Assembly: GCF_030378205.1 (NCBI RefSeq)
Contig: NZ_CP127385.1
Coordinates: 4,380,001-4,444,000 of the forward strand
Reading direction: 5' to 3'
Length of the DNA stretch: 64,000 nt
DNA from: Bradyrhizobium sp. NP1
GTDB taxonomy: Bacteria; Pseudomonadota; Alphaproteobacteria; Rhizobiales; Xanthobacteraceae
Shown here: piece by piece, positions 44,530-53,808 of the stretch
Numbering within the stretch: the stretch's first letter is position 1
How the letters are laid out: each line of letters starts with the position of its first letter
Position numbers and translations under genes: made by a program
The notes under the pieces: generated by a model
What the model was told of the DNA's origin: nothing
Seen by the model: the letters and a program-made list of their open reading frames with translations, nothing else
The model's database searches: none

Positions 44530-45498
44530 TCAGACGCCCTGGTAAACCAGCCGGGTGAAGAATGCCGGAGTGATGACGAATTGCCCCCACTTCGCGTCGA
44601 ACGCCGCGGTCGGCTTGGCGGCAATCGCCTCGTCGAGCGAGCGGCCCTCTCGTTTGAGCTTGCCGACATTGTCGCGGATCGCGACCAGCATGTCGCGGTA
44701 GGCCACAAGCCCCGCCTTGTTGCTGACCGGCTTGCCGTGGCCGGGAATGACGATCGTCTTGTCGCTCGCGGCAGCGACGTTCGCCTCTGCTGCCTTGATC
44801 ATGCCGTCGATGTTTCCGCCGGTCGAATAGTCGATGAACGGATAGATGCCGTTCCAGTAGGTATCGCCGCAATGGAGGATGTCGGCTTCGGGAATCGTGA
44901 CGGACAGGTCGCTGTCGGTATGCGCGGGACCGTAAAACTTGAGAAGAAGCGTGGACCGGTTGAGCTTCAAGGTTTTCTCCGACGAGACGGTTTCGGTCGG
45001 AACGGCCGGCAGCGGGGACGAAGGGAAGTTGAAATCCCAGTCGTCGACCCTCTGGGCAACAAGCAGATGCTTGTGGGTGTTTTCGTGGGCGATGATGGCG
45101 GCCCCTTCCGCATTCAGCCATTGATTGCCGTCGGTGTGATCGAAGTGCCAGTGCGTGTTGATCAGGTGCTTGATCGGATCGCGGCTGAGGCTATTGGCGG
45201 CTTCCAGAATTCGCGGGCGTGATGCGGTGATCCCGGCATCGATGAACACCTTGCCGTCGGCACCGGTCAGCACGGCGATGTTGCCGCCGGAGCCTTCCAG
45301 GATGCTGACGTCACCACGCAGCTTGTGGACCTTGATCGGCGCCTTGGCGGCGTCATCGCGGATCAGGTCCACGATGTTGCGGGCTTCGGCGAAGGCCTGT
45401 CGTGGCGTAAGCCATCCGCCTGCCGCGAGCGTCGTCGCCGCCATGCAGCACAGACAGAATCCGCGCCGCGACATCATGTGCCGATCGAGGGAAGGCAT
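44530..45498 (-). CDS. Exported MBL-fold metallo-hydrolase
   Basis: A 322-aa enzyme with a Tat-like signal (MSRRGFCLCCMAATTLAAGG) and a metallo-beta-lactamase domain. The metal site is THWHFDHTDGN near residue 115, then GPAHTDSD and PGHGKPVSNK. Substrate unknown; it is like the periplasmic MBL proteins of the quinoprotein-relay or cyclase type. AGGAGC before the ATG at 45498 fixes the start. Confidence 0.85.
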   Translation of the reverse strand: MPSLDRHMMSRRGFCLCCMAATTLAAGGWLTPRQAFAEARNIVDLIRDDAAKAPIKVHKLRGDVSILEGSGGNIAVLTGADGKVFIDAGITASRPRILEAANSLSRDPIKHLINTHWHFDHTDGNQWLNAEGAAIIAHENTHKHLLVAQRVDDWDFNFPSSPLPAVPTETVSSEKTLKLNRSTLLLKFYGPAHTDSDLSVTIPEADILHCGDTYWNGIYPFIDYSTGGNIDGMIKAAEANVAAASDKTIVIPGHGKPVSNKAGLVAYRDMLVAIRDNVGKLKREGRSLDEAIAAKPTAAFDAKWGQFVITPAFFTRLVYQGV

Positions 45499-45642
45499 GG
45501 ATTGCTCCTGAGGAATGTCCGTAAGCGGCCGCGAGCGGGTCGGGGAAATGTAGTGCTGCGCTGGCGGCTCGAGATAAAGAAATCGAAAATCGGGGTCGAC
45601 CATCGACCGCGCCGGCGGCGCGGCCGATGGCTCGCAATTGTG

Positions 45643-46467
45643 CTAGCCCTTGATGAAGGCCAGCAGGTCGGCGTTGATGGTGGCAGCCTCTGTGGTCGGC
45701 ATGCCATGCGGAAAACCCTTGTAGGTCTTCAGCGTGCCATTCTTCAGAAGCTTGGCGGAGAGCGGCCCTGAATCGGCGTAGGGAACGATCTGGTCGTCGT
45801 CGCCATGCATCACCAGCACCGGCACGGTGATCTTCTTCAGGTCTTCGGTGAAGTCGGTCTGCGAAAACGCGACAATGCCGTCGTAATGCGCCTTGGCGCC
45901 GCCCATCATGCCCTGCCGCCACCAGTTCAGGATGACGGGCTGCGACGGCTTCGCACCGGGCCGGTTGTAGCCATAGAACGGGCCGGAGGCGAGGTCCTGA
46001 TAGAACTGCGAGCGGTTGGCGGCGAGCTGGGCCTGCAGGCCATCGAACACCTCTTTCGGCAGGCCGCCCGGATTGGCGGCCGTGCGCACCATCAGCGGCG
46101 GCACGGCGGAGAGGATCGCCGCCTTGGCAACCCGGCTCTCGCCGTGGCGGGCGATGTAGTGCACGACCTCGCCGCCCCCCGTGGAATGACCGACATGCAC
46201 GGCATTCCTGAGGTCGAGATGGGCGATTACCGCCGCGAGGTCGTCGGCATAGTGATCCATGTCGTGGCCGCTGCCGCCCTGGCTCGAGCGGCCATGGCCG
46301 CGACGGTCGTGGGCGATGACGCGAAAGCCATGGTTCAGGAAGAACAGCATCTGCGTGTCCCAGTCGTCGGCCGAAAGCGGCCAGCCGTGGCTGAACACGA
46401 TGGGCTGTCCCGAGCCCCAGTCCTTGTAGAATATCTCGGTACCGTCCTTGGTGGTGATCGTGGGCAT
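45643..46467 (-). CDS. Alpha/beta hydrolase (non-haem chloroperoxidase-like)
   Basis: A 274-aa alpha/beta hydrolase. The oxyanion segment [13 protein letters not shown], the nucleophile elbow GHSTGGGEV (Ser near residue 97), Asp in [10 protein letters not shown] and the C-terminal His in FPHGMPT are visible. It matches arylesterase/perhydrolases of the cofactor-free chloroperoxidase type. ATG at 46467 follows GGAGGCGCGCG. It lies upstream of the MBL gene on the same strand. Confidence 0.9.
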   Translation of the reverse strand: MPTITTKDGTEIFYKDWGSGQPIVFSHGWPLSADDWDTQMLFFLNHGFRVIAHDRRGHGRSSQGGSGHDMDHYADDLAAVIAHLDLRNAVHVGHSTGGGEVVHYIARHGESRVAKAAILSAVPPLMVRTAANPGGLPKEVFDGLQAQLAANRSQFYQDLASGPFYGYNRPGAKPSQPVILNWWRQGMMGGAKAHYDGIVAFSQTDFTEDLKKITVPVLVMHGDDDQIVPYADSGPLSAKLLKNGTLKTYKGFPHGMPTTEAATINADLLAFIKG

Positions 46468-46610
46468 CGCGCGCCTCCGAGTTTGGGCCGAATGACGTGG
46501 CGGGTTCAGCACGTCCAGCATCACATTCGCACAAAGTCCGGAAAATTGCCCGTTATGTGTTGTTAGAGATCGTTAGCCGAACGACGGCTTCTCCCGCCGC
46601 ACGAGCCGCC

Positions 46611-48128
46611 TCAATCGGCACCCTGAACTTCGGCCTGCCGAACCGATCGGGCGTTGAAGATCAGGAAGCTGAGGGCCGCCATGATCCAGACCCCAATCCC
46701 GCCATAGAGCATCACCCAGCCGAAGCCGTTCGCAAGCGCCGCATGCACGGCGGAATCCGTCAGGCCCCGCACAGAGACGGCGTTTCCGGCGGCGATCCTT
46801 TCGGCGAGCAGACGCAGCTCGCCTCCGTCGAGGCTTGGCAGCGCGCTCCTGAGCTGCGCCAGCACGCCGCTTGCAAGGATGAAGCCCATCATCGCGATGT
46901 TGACCGAAAGCGACACCATGCGCGCGCTCATGTCGATACCTGAAGCCATGCCCGCGCGGTCGCTCGACACCGAACCCGTCGTCGTGTTGGTGACGGGCGT
47001 GTTGGCGATGCCAAGGCCAATTCCCGCGGTCAGGCATCCAGGCAGCATGGTCAACCAGTTTGCCTGCGCGGCGGCGCTGCCGAACCTCATCAGGACGAAG
47101 CCCGCGCCGATCGTGAACAGCCCCGCCGGAATGATGACACCGGGCTGATAGCGCAACGACAGGCGCTCCGCCACTGGCGGCATCACGAGGGTCGGCAGCG
47201 TATAGGCGAGCAACGCGAGACCGGCGGAAACGCTGTCGTAGCCGAGCCCGGCCTGGAACCAGATCGGCAGATAGATCATGAATGGCCAGTAGCTGAGGTT
47301 CATCGCCGACGAGCCGATGATCGCCCCGGAAAAGGGACGGATGCGAAAGACGGAGAAATCGAACATCGGCCGCCGGCTGACCTTCTCGGCAATCAGGAAA
47401 GCGATGAAACCCGCGACCGACACGCCGAGGATGGCAAGGCCCCGCGCGCTGGCGAAACCAAAATCCGGTCCCTGCGTGATGTAGAAGACGAGACAGAAGA
47501 CGGCGAGCGACAACGTCACAATGCCGGCGAAGTCGAGGCTGCTGGCCTTCGGGTCCTTCGATTCCCGAACGCCGCTCATGGTGAGCGCGAACGCCAGAAC
47601 GGCGAACAGCACGTGTATGAGGAATACCCATGCCCAGCTCAGGAGGCCGGCGATCACGCCGCCGATGATCGGCCCGAATCCCAGGCCGATGCCGAAGATG
47701 ACACCCCACCAGCCCCAGGCGACCGCGCGTTCCCGCGCGCCTTCGAACGCGTGAGAGAGCACGGCGATCTGACAGATCAGAAGCGCGCCGCCGCTCATGC
47801 CCTGGAGGAACCGCGCAACGATGAGCGTGGTGACGTTCTCGGCGACACCGCAGATCAATGACGTCACGCCAAAAGCGGCGATCGCGACCAGAAAGATGCG
47901 CTTGCGCCCATAGCGGTCCGCCAGGGTTCCGATCGCCATCAGCACCGTGGTGACGGCGATCGTGTAGGCGTTCATGATCCATTGCAGCTGCTGGAAGTCG
48001 GCGTGCAGCACGCGCTCCAGCGTCGGCAGGATCGCGGGGATGCTGGAAATCTCCAGTCCGAACATCAGGCACGAAAGGCAGACGGCGGACAAGACGACCA
48101 CGCCGCGTCGTGTCAATGTTGTGGGCAT
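46611..48128 (-). CDS. MFS drug exporter, DHA2 family
   Basis: A 505-aa transporter with about 14 membrane segments. Motif A is GTLADRYGRKRI near residue 65, and the TM5 region GWWGVIFGIGLGFGPIIGGVI carries motif C. It is likely a proton antiporter for drugs or metabolites. The divergent LysR gene at 48340 probably regulates it; a strong palindrome lies between them. Confidence 0.88.
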   Translation of the reverse strand: MPTTLTRRGVVVLSAVCLSCLMFGLEISSIPAILPTLERVLHADFQQLQWIMNAYTIAVTTVLMAIGTLADRYGRKRIFLVAIAAFGVTSLICGVAENVTTLIVARFLQGMSGGALLICQIAVLSHAFEGARERAVAWGWWGVIFGIGLGFGPIIGGVIAGLLSWAWVFLIHVLFAVLAFALTMSGVRESKDPKASSLDFAGIVTLSLAVFCLVFYITQGPDFGFASARGLAILGVSVAGFIAFLIAEKVSRRPMFDFSVFRIRPFSGAIIGSSAMNLSYWPFMIYLPIWFQAGLGYDSVSAGLALLAYTLPTLVMPPVAERLSLRYQPGVIIPAGLFTIGAGFVLMRFGSAAAQANWLTMLPGCLTAGIGLGIANTPVTNTTTGSVSSDRAGMASGIDMSARMVSLSVNIAMMGFILASGVLAQLRSALPSLDGGELRLLAERIAAGNAVSVRGLTDSAVHAALANGFGWVMLYGGIGVWIMAALSFLIFNARSVRQAEVQGAD

Positions 48129-48170
48129 GCTTCGGCCTTTCGTTGTTGCGACGCCGACGGCTTAGCCCAC

Positions 48171-48195
48171 GCTGCTGCCAGATCCTGGCAGCAGC
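48171..48195. promoter_or_regulatory. Large palindrome in exporter/LysR gap
   Basis: GCTGCTGCCAG-ATC-CTGGCAGCAGC is a perfect inverted repeat with 11-base arms. It lies 43-67 bases upstream of the DHA2 exporter start, within the 211-base gap to the lysR gene. It may be an operator or an attenuator-like hairpin in the exporter mRNA; no T-tract follows. Confidence 0.5.
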
Positions 48196-48339
48196 GACCT
48201 GCTGGTCGGCGCACGAATAATTGATGCGGCGGAGGAGAACCTGTCCGCCCTGTTGCATGCCGCGGAAGCTAGTGGCGGCTTGATCCCTTTAGAATTGGAT
48301 GGTTGGATATTTCAGAGACAACAATTTCGAATAAACGAG

Positions 48340-49242
48340 ATGACCACGCTGGATGTTGACGCCGTCAAGGCATTCGTCGCGATCGCCGATCTCCGCAGTT
48401 TCACCCGCGCGGCCAAGGCGCTCGGCACGACGCAGGGCGCGATCAGCGTGACGTTGAAGCGGCTCGAAGCCCGGATCGGCAAAAAGCTGGTGGAACGCAC
48501 GCCGCGGCTGGTGCGCCTGTCGGCACACGGCGCGGTGTTTCTGGATTCCGCGCGCGATTTCCTTGCCGCGCATGAACGCGCCGTCGCCGGGCTGTCGTCG
48601 GTCCGGCGCCGGCTCGCCATCGGCATCGCGACGAATGTCGGGGGCGGTGAGGTTCCGACATTGCTGACGCGGCTGAATGCGCATGATCCCGCGCTGACCA
48701 TCGACGTCCGGCTGGACGATTCCCGGGACCTTCTGGACGCCTTCGACCGCGGCGAAGTCGATGCAGCGATCGTCCGTCGCGAGGACGATCGGCGAAATGG
48801 CGAGGTGCTGGTGTCTGAGCAATTCGGCTGGTTTGCCGCGCCGGGTTTTGTGCACCGCGCAGGTGAGCCGCTGCGCCTGGCGGCATCGTCTCCCTCCTGC
48901 GGGCTTCGAAACATCGCCGCGCATGCGCTCGATGCCGCGGGAATACCATGGACGGAGGTTTTTCTCGGTTGCGGCTCGTTTGCCGTGACGGACGCCGTCT
49001 CGGCCGGCCTTGCAATTGCGGCCCTGTCGCGCCGCCTTGCCCCATCGGGCACAGTCGAGGTCGGACGCCGGTTCGGGCTCCCTGCACTCCCCTCTTCGGA
49101 GATCATGTTGCTGGCCAGACTTTCGGATCGAAGATCGCGCGCAGCGCTCAGAACAGTTGCGACGGCCTTTCGCGAGCATGATCCGTCCGCGTCGGCCGCA
49201 TCAGGTGGCAAGCGGACACGCGTTGCCACATCGATGTCGTGA
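48340..49242 (+). CDS. LysR-family transcriptional regulator (exporter neighbour)
   Basis: A 300-aa LTTR with HTH LRSFTRAAKALGTTQGAISVTLKRLEARIG and an effector domain of normal length. ATG at 48340 is preceded by ACGAGATG and begins at the usual N terminus (MTTLDVDAVKAFVAIADL). It is divergent from the DHA2 exporter gene at 46611-48128 and so is its likely regulator. Confidence 0.88.
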   Translation: MTTLDVDAVKAFVAIADLRSFTRAAKALGTTQGAISVTLKRLEARIGKKLVERTPRLVRLSAHGAVFLDSARDFLAAHERAVAGLSSVRRRLAIGIATNVGGGEVPTLLTRLNAHDPALTIDVRLDDSRDLLDAFDRGEVDAAIVRREDDRRNGEVLVSEQFGWFAAPGFVHRAGEPLRLAASSPSCGLRNIAAHALDAAGIPWTEVFLGCGSFAVTDAVSAGLAIAALSRRLAPSGTVEVGRRFGLPALPSSEIMLLARLSDRRSRAALRTVATAFREHDPSASAASGGKRTRVATSMS

Positions 49243-49280
49243 GCGGGTCGTACAGCCCATCAAACAGCCCCTGCTGTCAT

Positions 49281-49374
49281 CGCCCGGCTCGACCGGGCGA
49301 TCTAGTATTCCAGAGACGGCCGTGTTCATCTGCGACGCTTCTGGAATACTGGATGCCCCGCATTCGCGGGGCAT
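49281..49374. repeat. Mosaic of three palindromic repeats
   Basis: The stretch holds CGCCCGG-CTCGA-CCGGGCG (49281-49299), a pair AGTATTCCAGA and TCTGGAATACT (49304-49314 and 49340-49350), and ATGCCCCGC-ATTC-GCGGGGCAT (49353-49374). Such mosaics occur between Bradyrhizobium genes. No coding potential. Confidence 0.7.
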
Positions 49375-49437
49375 GACGAAGAGAGGATACACGTCCGCAT
49401 TCCCGCGGCCCGAATGGCGCCCGAGGCGTTGAGCGAA

Positions 49438-49900
49438 CCACCCTCAAAGAAAAGAGGGCGCAGGGAATGCCGGGTGCGCGATGCACCCGCAGCCTCGCGT
49501 GCGAAAGGTGGAAAGCACACGAGTTAGTCACCACAGGTACACCGAAACATCCGGCATTCCCTGCGCGATGGTTTTAACGGTTTCCTTCGTGCTCTCCCCG
49601 GAGACCGGGCTTTGTTGCCTCCGTCGTTCGCAAGATCATCTTGCGAGCTTGATGCCAGCGTCGGGGCATCAGGACCACACGACTTCGCCGTCCGCGCGCC
49701 ATCACTCGTCTGTTGAGACGCCGCGTCCATCGCATCCCGCCTCGCGTCCGTGACGATCGCGATACGCCCCTCTTGTCAAGGCGGAACGGCGCGGGTCTTA
49801 AAGATGATTTGCCCGACGGCTCAAGCGGAATATTTTTGTGCGAGGGGCTGGACAGGGTTTGCGCTGATTTGCCCGTCGGGCAAATCAGCGCGTGCTGCGG
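49438..49900. repeat. Composite interspersed repeat of about 460 bases
   Basis: It begins with a 16-base perfect inverted repeat, GCGCAGGGAATGCCGG at 49458-49473 and CCGGCATTCCCTGCGC at 49551-49566, and ends in a hairpin of 14-base arms (GCGCTGATTTGCCC, loop GTC) at 49861-49891. From memory, similar long repeats are scattered in Bradyrhizobium genomes. It adjoins the broken end of a nitroreductase gene. No protein is supported. Confidence 0.65.
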
Positions 49901-49904
49901 AACA

Positions 49905-50006
49905 AGCTGCGGCGGACAGCACGCGCTCAAGCACCTCCCTCGACACAGGCTCGTCTTTGAATCTGCGCACCGCCCGTCGGCTTGTGACTGCCTCATACAC
50001 GTCCAT
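49905..50006 (-). pseudogene. N-terminal remnant of a nitroreductase
   Basis: From ATG 50006 the minus strand reads MDVYEAVTSRRAVRRFKDEP and then VSREVLERVLSAAA, the start of a nitroreductase-family flavoprotein. The rest of the enzyme (usually about 200 residues) is missing: the frame runs into the composite repeat. The 5' end is intact, so the 3' part was lost, probably when the repeat was inserted or recombined. Confidence 0.7.
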
Positions 50007-50087
50007 GATGATCGCCTCGCTACCGCCGGTCATCCGTTTCGTTCAAACGCATGCGGTCGTCTCGTTCGGCCCTAACCCAGCAAGCGG

Positions 50088-51044
50088 TCAGTACTCCCAC
50101 GGGCCCGGTACCCAACGAAAGACGTCGCGGTCGACCGCCACATGGCAGACGGACGGGAACGACAGGTGAGTGGCCACCAGCGACTCGCGGTTCGCCGCCA
50201 GCTCCCGCAAAAGACGGACGCGGACGCGGGCCGCCTCCTCGGGGTCGTGTTCGAAGCCGTTGTACCAGTCGGGGTGCTCGAACCCGACCTGGAACACGGC
50301 GTCGCCAGCGAACGTCAGACGGTCGCTGCCGGATGCCAGGCGGACCACGCTGTGCCCGGGGGTGTGGCCGCCAGTGCGTGTGACGAGCACCCCCGGCGCC
50401 ACCTCGTGCTTCTCCTCGAACGTCCGCAACTGGCTCTGGTACTCGTGCAAGAACCGCTTGGCCGTCCGCCGAAGCGCGTCCGGGAACCCCGGCGGCATGG
50501 AGACGTGGGAGAAATCGGGCGACTCCCAGAACTTGGTTTCGGCGGCGGCCACGTGGATGCGCAGGTCCGGACGCAGCCGGCCCCTCACTCCGTCGACGAG
50601 CAGCCCGCCGACATGGTCCATATGCATGTGGGTGAGCACCACGTCGGTCACGGATGCGAGATCGATGCCGGCGGCCTCCAGTCGCTGGACGGTCCGCCCG
50701 GCCCGCGGCAAGTCCGGGAACTCCGCCCCCATCCCAGCGTCGATGAGTATGGTCCGGCCGCCGCTACGCACCACGACCACGTTCAGCGCCCACTCGAGCA
50801 CGTCCGGCGGCAGGAACATGTCCTCCAGCCAGGCCGCCCTGACGGCCGGGTCAACGTTGTGGCCCAACATCGCGCCTGGCAGCGATAGCACCCCATCGCT
50901 GACCACCATTACGTCAATTTCGCCGACCTTCAGCGCGTAGCGCGACGGAACCAACTCGGGCTCCGGTCTACCGTGGATGTACTTCGCGTTCACCTTGTCG
51001 GCGCAGTGCTTGACCGAGTGCTGTGAGGTGTTGTCCAAGCTCAT
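50088..51044 (-). CDS. MBL-fold metallo-hydrolase
   Basis: A 318-aa cytoplasmic enzyme with metal motif THMHMDHVGGLL near residue 140, then GGHTPGHSVV and FAGDAVFQVG. This is the layout of AttM/lactonase-like MBL proteins, but an acyl-homoserine lactonase cannot be asserted. AGGAGACAAAC lies before the ATG at 51044. It is in the accessory region with a cupin and an NmrA-like gene. Confidence 0.88.
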   Translation of the reverse strand: MSLDNTSQHSVKHCADKVNAKYIHGRPEPELVPSRYALKVGEIDVMVVSDGVLSLPGAMLGHNVDPAVRAAWLEDMFLPPDVLEWALNVVVVRSGGRTILIDAGMGAEFPDLPRAGRTVQRLEAAGIDLASVTDVVLTHMHMDHVGGLLVDGVRGRLRPDLRIHVAAAETKFWESPDFSHVSMPPGFPDALRRTAKRFLHEYQSQLRTFEEKHEVAPGVLVTRTGGHTPGHSVVRLASGSDRLTFAGDAVFQVGFEHPDWYNGFEHDPEEAARVRVRLLRELAANRESLVATHLSFPSVCHVAVDRDVFRWVPGPWEY

Positions 51045-51097
51045 GTTTGTCTCCTGCTGACTGCCTTACCTTTCGTGTACTTGGGTTGCTGTAACAG

Positions 51098-51487
51098 TCA
51101 CTGTGCGGGCACGAGCGCCGGGGCGCCCTTGTCCTTGATCAAGAGCACCAGGAATTTCGCCGGCTGGGTGCCGCTTGCGTTCCGGTCGACGACATGAACG
51201 TCATCAGGGCCTTCATAGAAGGACTGTCCTGGTGTCAGTGTCACCTGTTGTCCACCCTTCAGCTGCATCACGACGGAGCCCTCCAGCACGTAAACAAACG
51301 CATGTGCATTGTGTCGGTGGATAGCGCTCGACCCGCCGGGCGCATGCTCGACCGTGATCATCAGAGCTTCCCTGCCGGGATTTTCCGGAAGATCCTTAGA
51401 CATGAGTGACGTGACCTTAGGCTCCTGAGCCACCGCCGTGCCGGTCATGAGGCACAGAAGAACCAACGCAACGAGTTTGATCGTCAT
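51098..51487 (-). CDS. Exported cupin-domain protein
   Basis: A 129-aa protein with a signal peptide (LVALVLLCLMTGTAVAQ) and one cupin barrel: HAPGGSSAIHRHNAHAFVYVLEGSV carries the first metal motif and LTPGQSFYEGPDDVHVV the second. Such small exported cupins bind a metal or small ligand; substrate unknown. Good spacing to a purine-rich site (GAAGGAGACGACT) upstream of the ATG at 51487. Confidence 0.85.
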   Translation of the reverse strand: MTIKLVALVLLCLMTGTAVAQEPKVTSLMSKDLPENPGREALMITVEHAPGGSSAIHRHNAHAFVYVLEGSVVMQLKGGQQVTLTPGQSFYEGPDDVHVVDRNASGTQPAKFLVLLIKDKGAPALVPAQ

Positions 51488-51550
51488 AGTCGTCTCCTTC
51501 GTTCGTTGCCCGCGACCCGCTCGTGACAGACTGGACGTACCTATGCGGGA

Positions 51551-52303
51551 TCAGGCTTTTGCCTGTGAGCGGCGGAGCCATTCGTCCAAACCGATGCGGC
51601 CGAGGCGCGCTTCGCCCAACGGCACGAGCGAATGCTCCTCGACCCGGCCGCCCCAATATCGAGCCTCGGGGTCACGCACCACCTGGCGCGGGTCGCCGAC
51701 GGCCTTCAGGTAACGGGCGACGATCTCGTTGAGCGGCGCTCGTTCCGGACCGGCGATCTCGACGATGCCGTTTCGCGGCGCCGCGAGCGCCACCTCGGCA
51801 ACGATCGCAGCCACGTCATCCGCCGCGATGGGCTGGAACAGGCCGGGCGGGAGCCTGACTGTGTTTCCATCCGCACTTGATGCGGCGATACCGCCGAGGA
51901 ATTCCATGAACTGGGTCGCGCGGACAACGGTGTAGGGGATGCCGGAGGCCTCGATCAGTTCCTCCTGCGCGACCTTGGCGCGGAAATAGCCGTTGTCTGT
52001 CCGGTCGATTGCGACGATGGACAGCGCGACATGGTGCCGGACGTCCGCTGCGGCCTCCGCCGCCAGAAGGTTGCGGCCGGAAGTCTGGAAGAATTCCAGC
52101 ACCGCCTTGTCTTCAAACGAGGGCGAATTGGCGAGGTCGACCACCACCTGCGCACCGGCCAAGCCCTCCTTGAGCCCCTCGCCGGTGATGGTGTTGATGC
52201 CGCTCTTGGGCGAGGCGGCGACAACCTCGTGGCCGCCCTGGCGCAGAATGGCGACGGTCTTCGAGCCGATCAGGCCGGTGCCGCCGATGACGACGATCTT
52301 CAT
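51551..52303 (-). CDS. NAD(P)-binding protein of the NmrA/atypical SDR type
   Basis: A 250-aa Rossmann protein. MKIVVIGGTGLIGSKTVAIL contains the GGTGxxG motif, and the following SPKSGINTITGEGL and ANSPSFEDKAVLEFF are typical of SDR_a5-like/NmrA-like proteins. It has no YxxxK catalytic pair, so it may be a regulator or a quinone reductase. It is the most upstream of three minus-strand genes (with cupin and MBL). Confidence 0.87.
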   Translation of the reverse strand: MKIVVIGGTGLIGSKTVAILRQGGHEVVAASPKSGINTITGEGLKEGLAGAQVVVDLANSPSFEDKAVLEFFQTSGRNLLAAEAAADVRHHVALSIVAIDRTDNGYFRAKVAQEELIEASGIPYTVVRATQFMEFLGGIAASSADGNTVRLPPGLFQPIAADDVAAIVAEVALAAPRNGIVEIAGPERAPLNEIVARYLKAVGDPRQVVRDPEARYWGGRVEEHSLVPLGEARLGRIGLDEWLRRSQAKA

Positions 52304-52396
52304 GACTTACCCTCCCTCGTCGATGACTGGAGACCCTTCAAGGGTTTGAAGGCTGGGGAGGACAATACGCGAGCATCGTGAAAAACCCGAGATGTA

Positions 52397-52730
52397 TTCT
52401 CCAAAGGCCGCGACTTCGGCGCCTGGCTCGGACTGGTGCCCAAGCAGATCTCGACGGGAGACCGCACGATCCTCGGCAAAATCTCGAGGCGCGGCAATCG
52501 CTACCTGCCCGTTCTGTTTGTGCAGGCGGCATGGGTTGTGCTGCTCAGGATAAAGAACTGGGAACCACGGGCTCAAATCCTGGATCGAAGCCGCCAAGAG
52601 GCGGTTGCATCACAACGTGCTGGCGATCGCGCTCGCCAACAAGCTTGCCCGCGTCGCCTGGGCGGTGCTGGCTAAAGGACGCGCCTTCGAGTTGACGAGG
52701 ACTGACGATGTAGGCGTCCGACCCGCTTGA
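52397..52730 (+). pseudogene. IS110-family transposase, 3' remnant
   Basis: The plus strand from about 52397 encodes GRDFGAWLGLVPKQISTG and VLFVQAAWVVLLRIKNWE, the C-terminal IS116/IS110/IS902 domain. After a frame change near 52565 (as if two bases were lost), it continues GLKSWIEAAKRRLHHNVLAI to FELTRTDD and TGA at 52728. The N-terminal DEDD catalytic domain is absent. This is a dead insertion-sequence fragment. Confidence 0.8.
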
Positions 52731-53433
52731 TCCTCGCGCCGTGCTCGGCGCGGTCAAGGCGCAGCCTGGCAACGCCGGAGCCAGCCGCAAGCCAAGCGCG
52801 ACGGCCGGCCTTGACCGCCCCTGCGCGCTACGCGATCGACGTTCTGGGACGAAGGAACGCCCCTTGGCTCGAACAAAGGAACTGCACGATATGAGGAGCA
52901 AGCGATGACGTAACCCTATCAACCGTTTCCAGCCGAGGTCTGCGAGAGGATGAGACAAAATGGAGGATCGGTCTTCCCGGCGCATGCGAACACTGGTGAC
53001 CCAAATGGCCCATTGAGGCCTGTCCGGTACTGAGATCGCACGCGCGCTGATATCCATGATGGCCCGGAGCACAACACGCTCCAATCAGAGACCGGATACA
53101 TTGATGCAAGGCCGCATCTGCCAGGTTGACGAAACCTCTTGCAACGCGCGGCCGGACCATACATTGGGTCAAAAGGCGAAAACTCAACGTGAGCAAGTTC
53201 AGTCCGCTAAGCCCCATTGAACGGATCTCAATGAGGCGTGTTGCCACTTCGCTGATGGGCCAAAGGGCGACATTGTGATGAGTGATGCCGTCCCATGCTG
53301 ATTTTCGCGAATGAGCAATTTTGACCATACGCTCGCATTGCTCTGCGGCATGATATTTCGATCACCGCTCTATTCTCGGCATCCATCGGTGACTGAGAGT
53401 GTTGTGCTCCCGCCCGATCTTGGGAAAAGCATC
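52731..53433. other. Degenerate non-coding region
   Basis: About 700 bases without a convincing gene. Near 53164-53200 a segment reading GGCGAAAACTC...GAGCAAGTTCAGTCCGCT closely matches one at 56625-56660 downstream of the second substrate-binding-protein copy (CAAAACTCACATTGAGCAGAACAAGTCCGCT in pieces). This suggests this region is debris of the same repeat family. No promoter or RNA is claimed. Confidence 0.45.
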
Positions 53434-53547
53434 ATGCCCGAAATTCAGCCAATGGGTAACGATACGCTATTCCGTGTTGTGGTGTTGGTGTTGGGAACGA
53501 TCCCGGTCGCTCTGGTTGCCGCGGCGGTGCTGATATCCCCGCCGTAA
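53434..53547 (+). CDS. Possible 37-aa membrane peptide
   Basis: A short ORF, MPEIQPMGNDTLFRVVVLVL followed by GTIPVALVAAAVLISPP, with one clear membrane segment. The upstream TTGGGAAAAGC is a weak ribosome binding site. Possibly a micro-protein; it may be chance. An inner ATG at 53452 is another possible start. Confidence 0.3.
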   Translation: MPEIQPMGNDTLFRVVVLVLGTIPVALVAAAVLISPP

Positions 53548-53660
53548 TTCCGGGGTGATCGCTGGTAATAACCTGGCGCATGTCGCGGGATAGCCAAAGG
53601 TCGCTACCAAAGACCCGCTGTTCACAAAACAAGCGCTCGCGCAGATAGCCAAAAGCGGGT

Positions 53661-53775
53661 ACGTCAAAAATTCTGAATGAGTACGGCGAGGCGCAAGCCA
53701 AATTAGTCGGCAAAGCCGTCGCCCTTACCGACGGAAAGGCAGGCACGGTCGAGAACGTTTGGCTAGTCCATTCGG
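53661..53775 (+). pseudogene. Fragment of a small PRC-barrel-like protein
   Basis: In one frame the DNA reads NEYGEAQAKLVGKAVALTDG then KAGTVENVWL before turning to unrelated sequence. This resembles the N-terminal half of short PRC-barrel-like hypothetical proteins in Bradyrhizobium (recall, not a search). No start codon in frame is evident and the C-terminal half is missing. Confidence 0.35.
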
Positions 53776-53808
53776 CATCGGCTGCGCGCTGCCCAGAGCG
53801 CGCTCCTT

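Noticed and set aside
46573..48258. 561-codon minus-strand frame over the DHA2 exporter
   Set aside because: Out-of-frame shadow of a clear 14-helix transporter; no membrane segments or motifs of its own.
49243..49900. CRISPR array
   Set aside because: Repeats are palindromic, of mixed sequence and uneven spacing, with no cas genes; they fit interspersed palindromic elements.
50088..51044. Acyl-homoserine lactone lactonase (quorum quenching) assignment for the MBL gene
   Set aside because: The HxHxDH motif is shared by many MBL enzymes; nothing seen is specific to lactonases.
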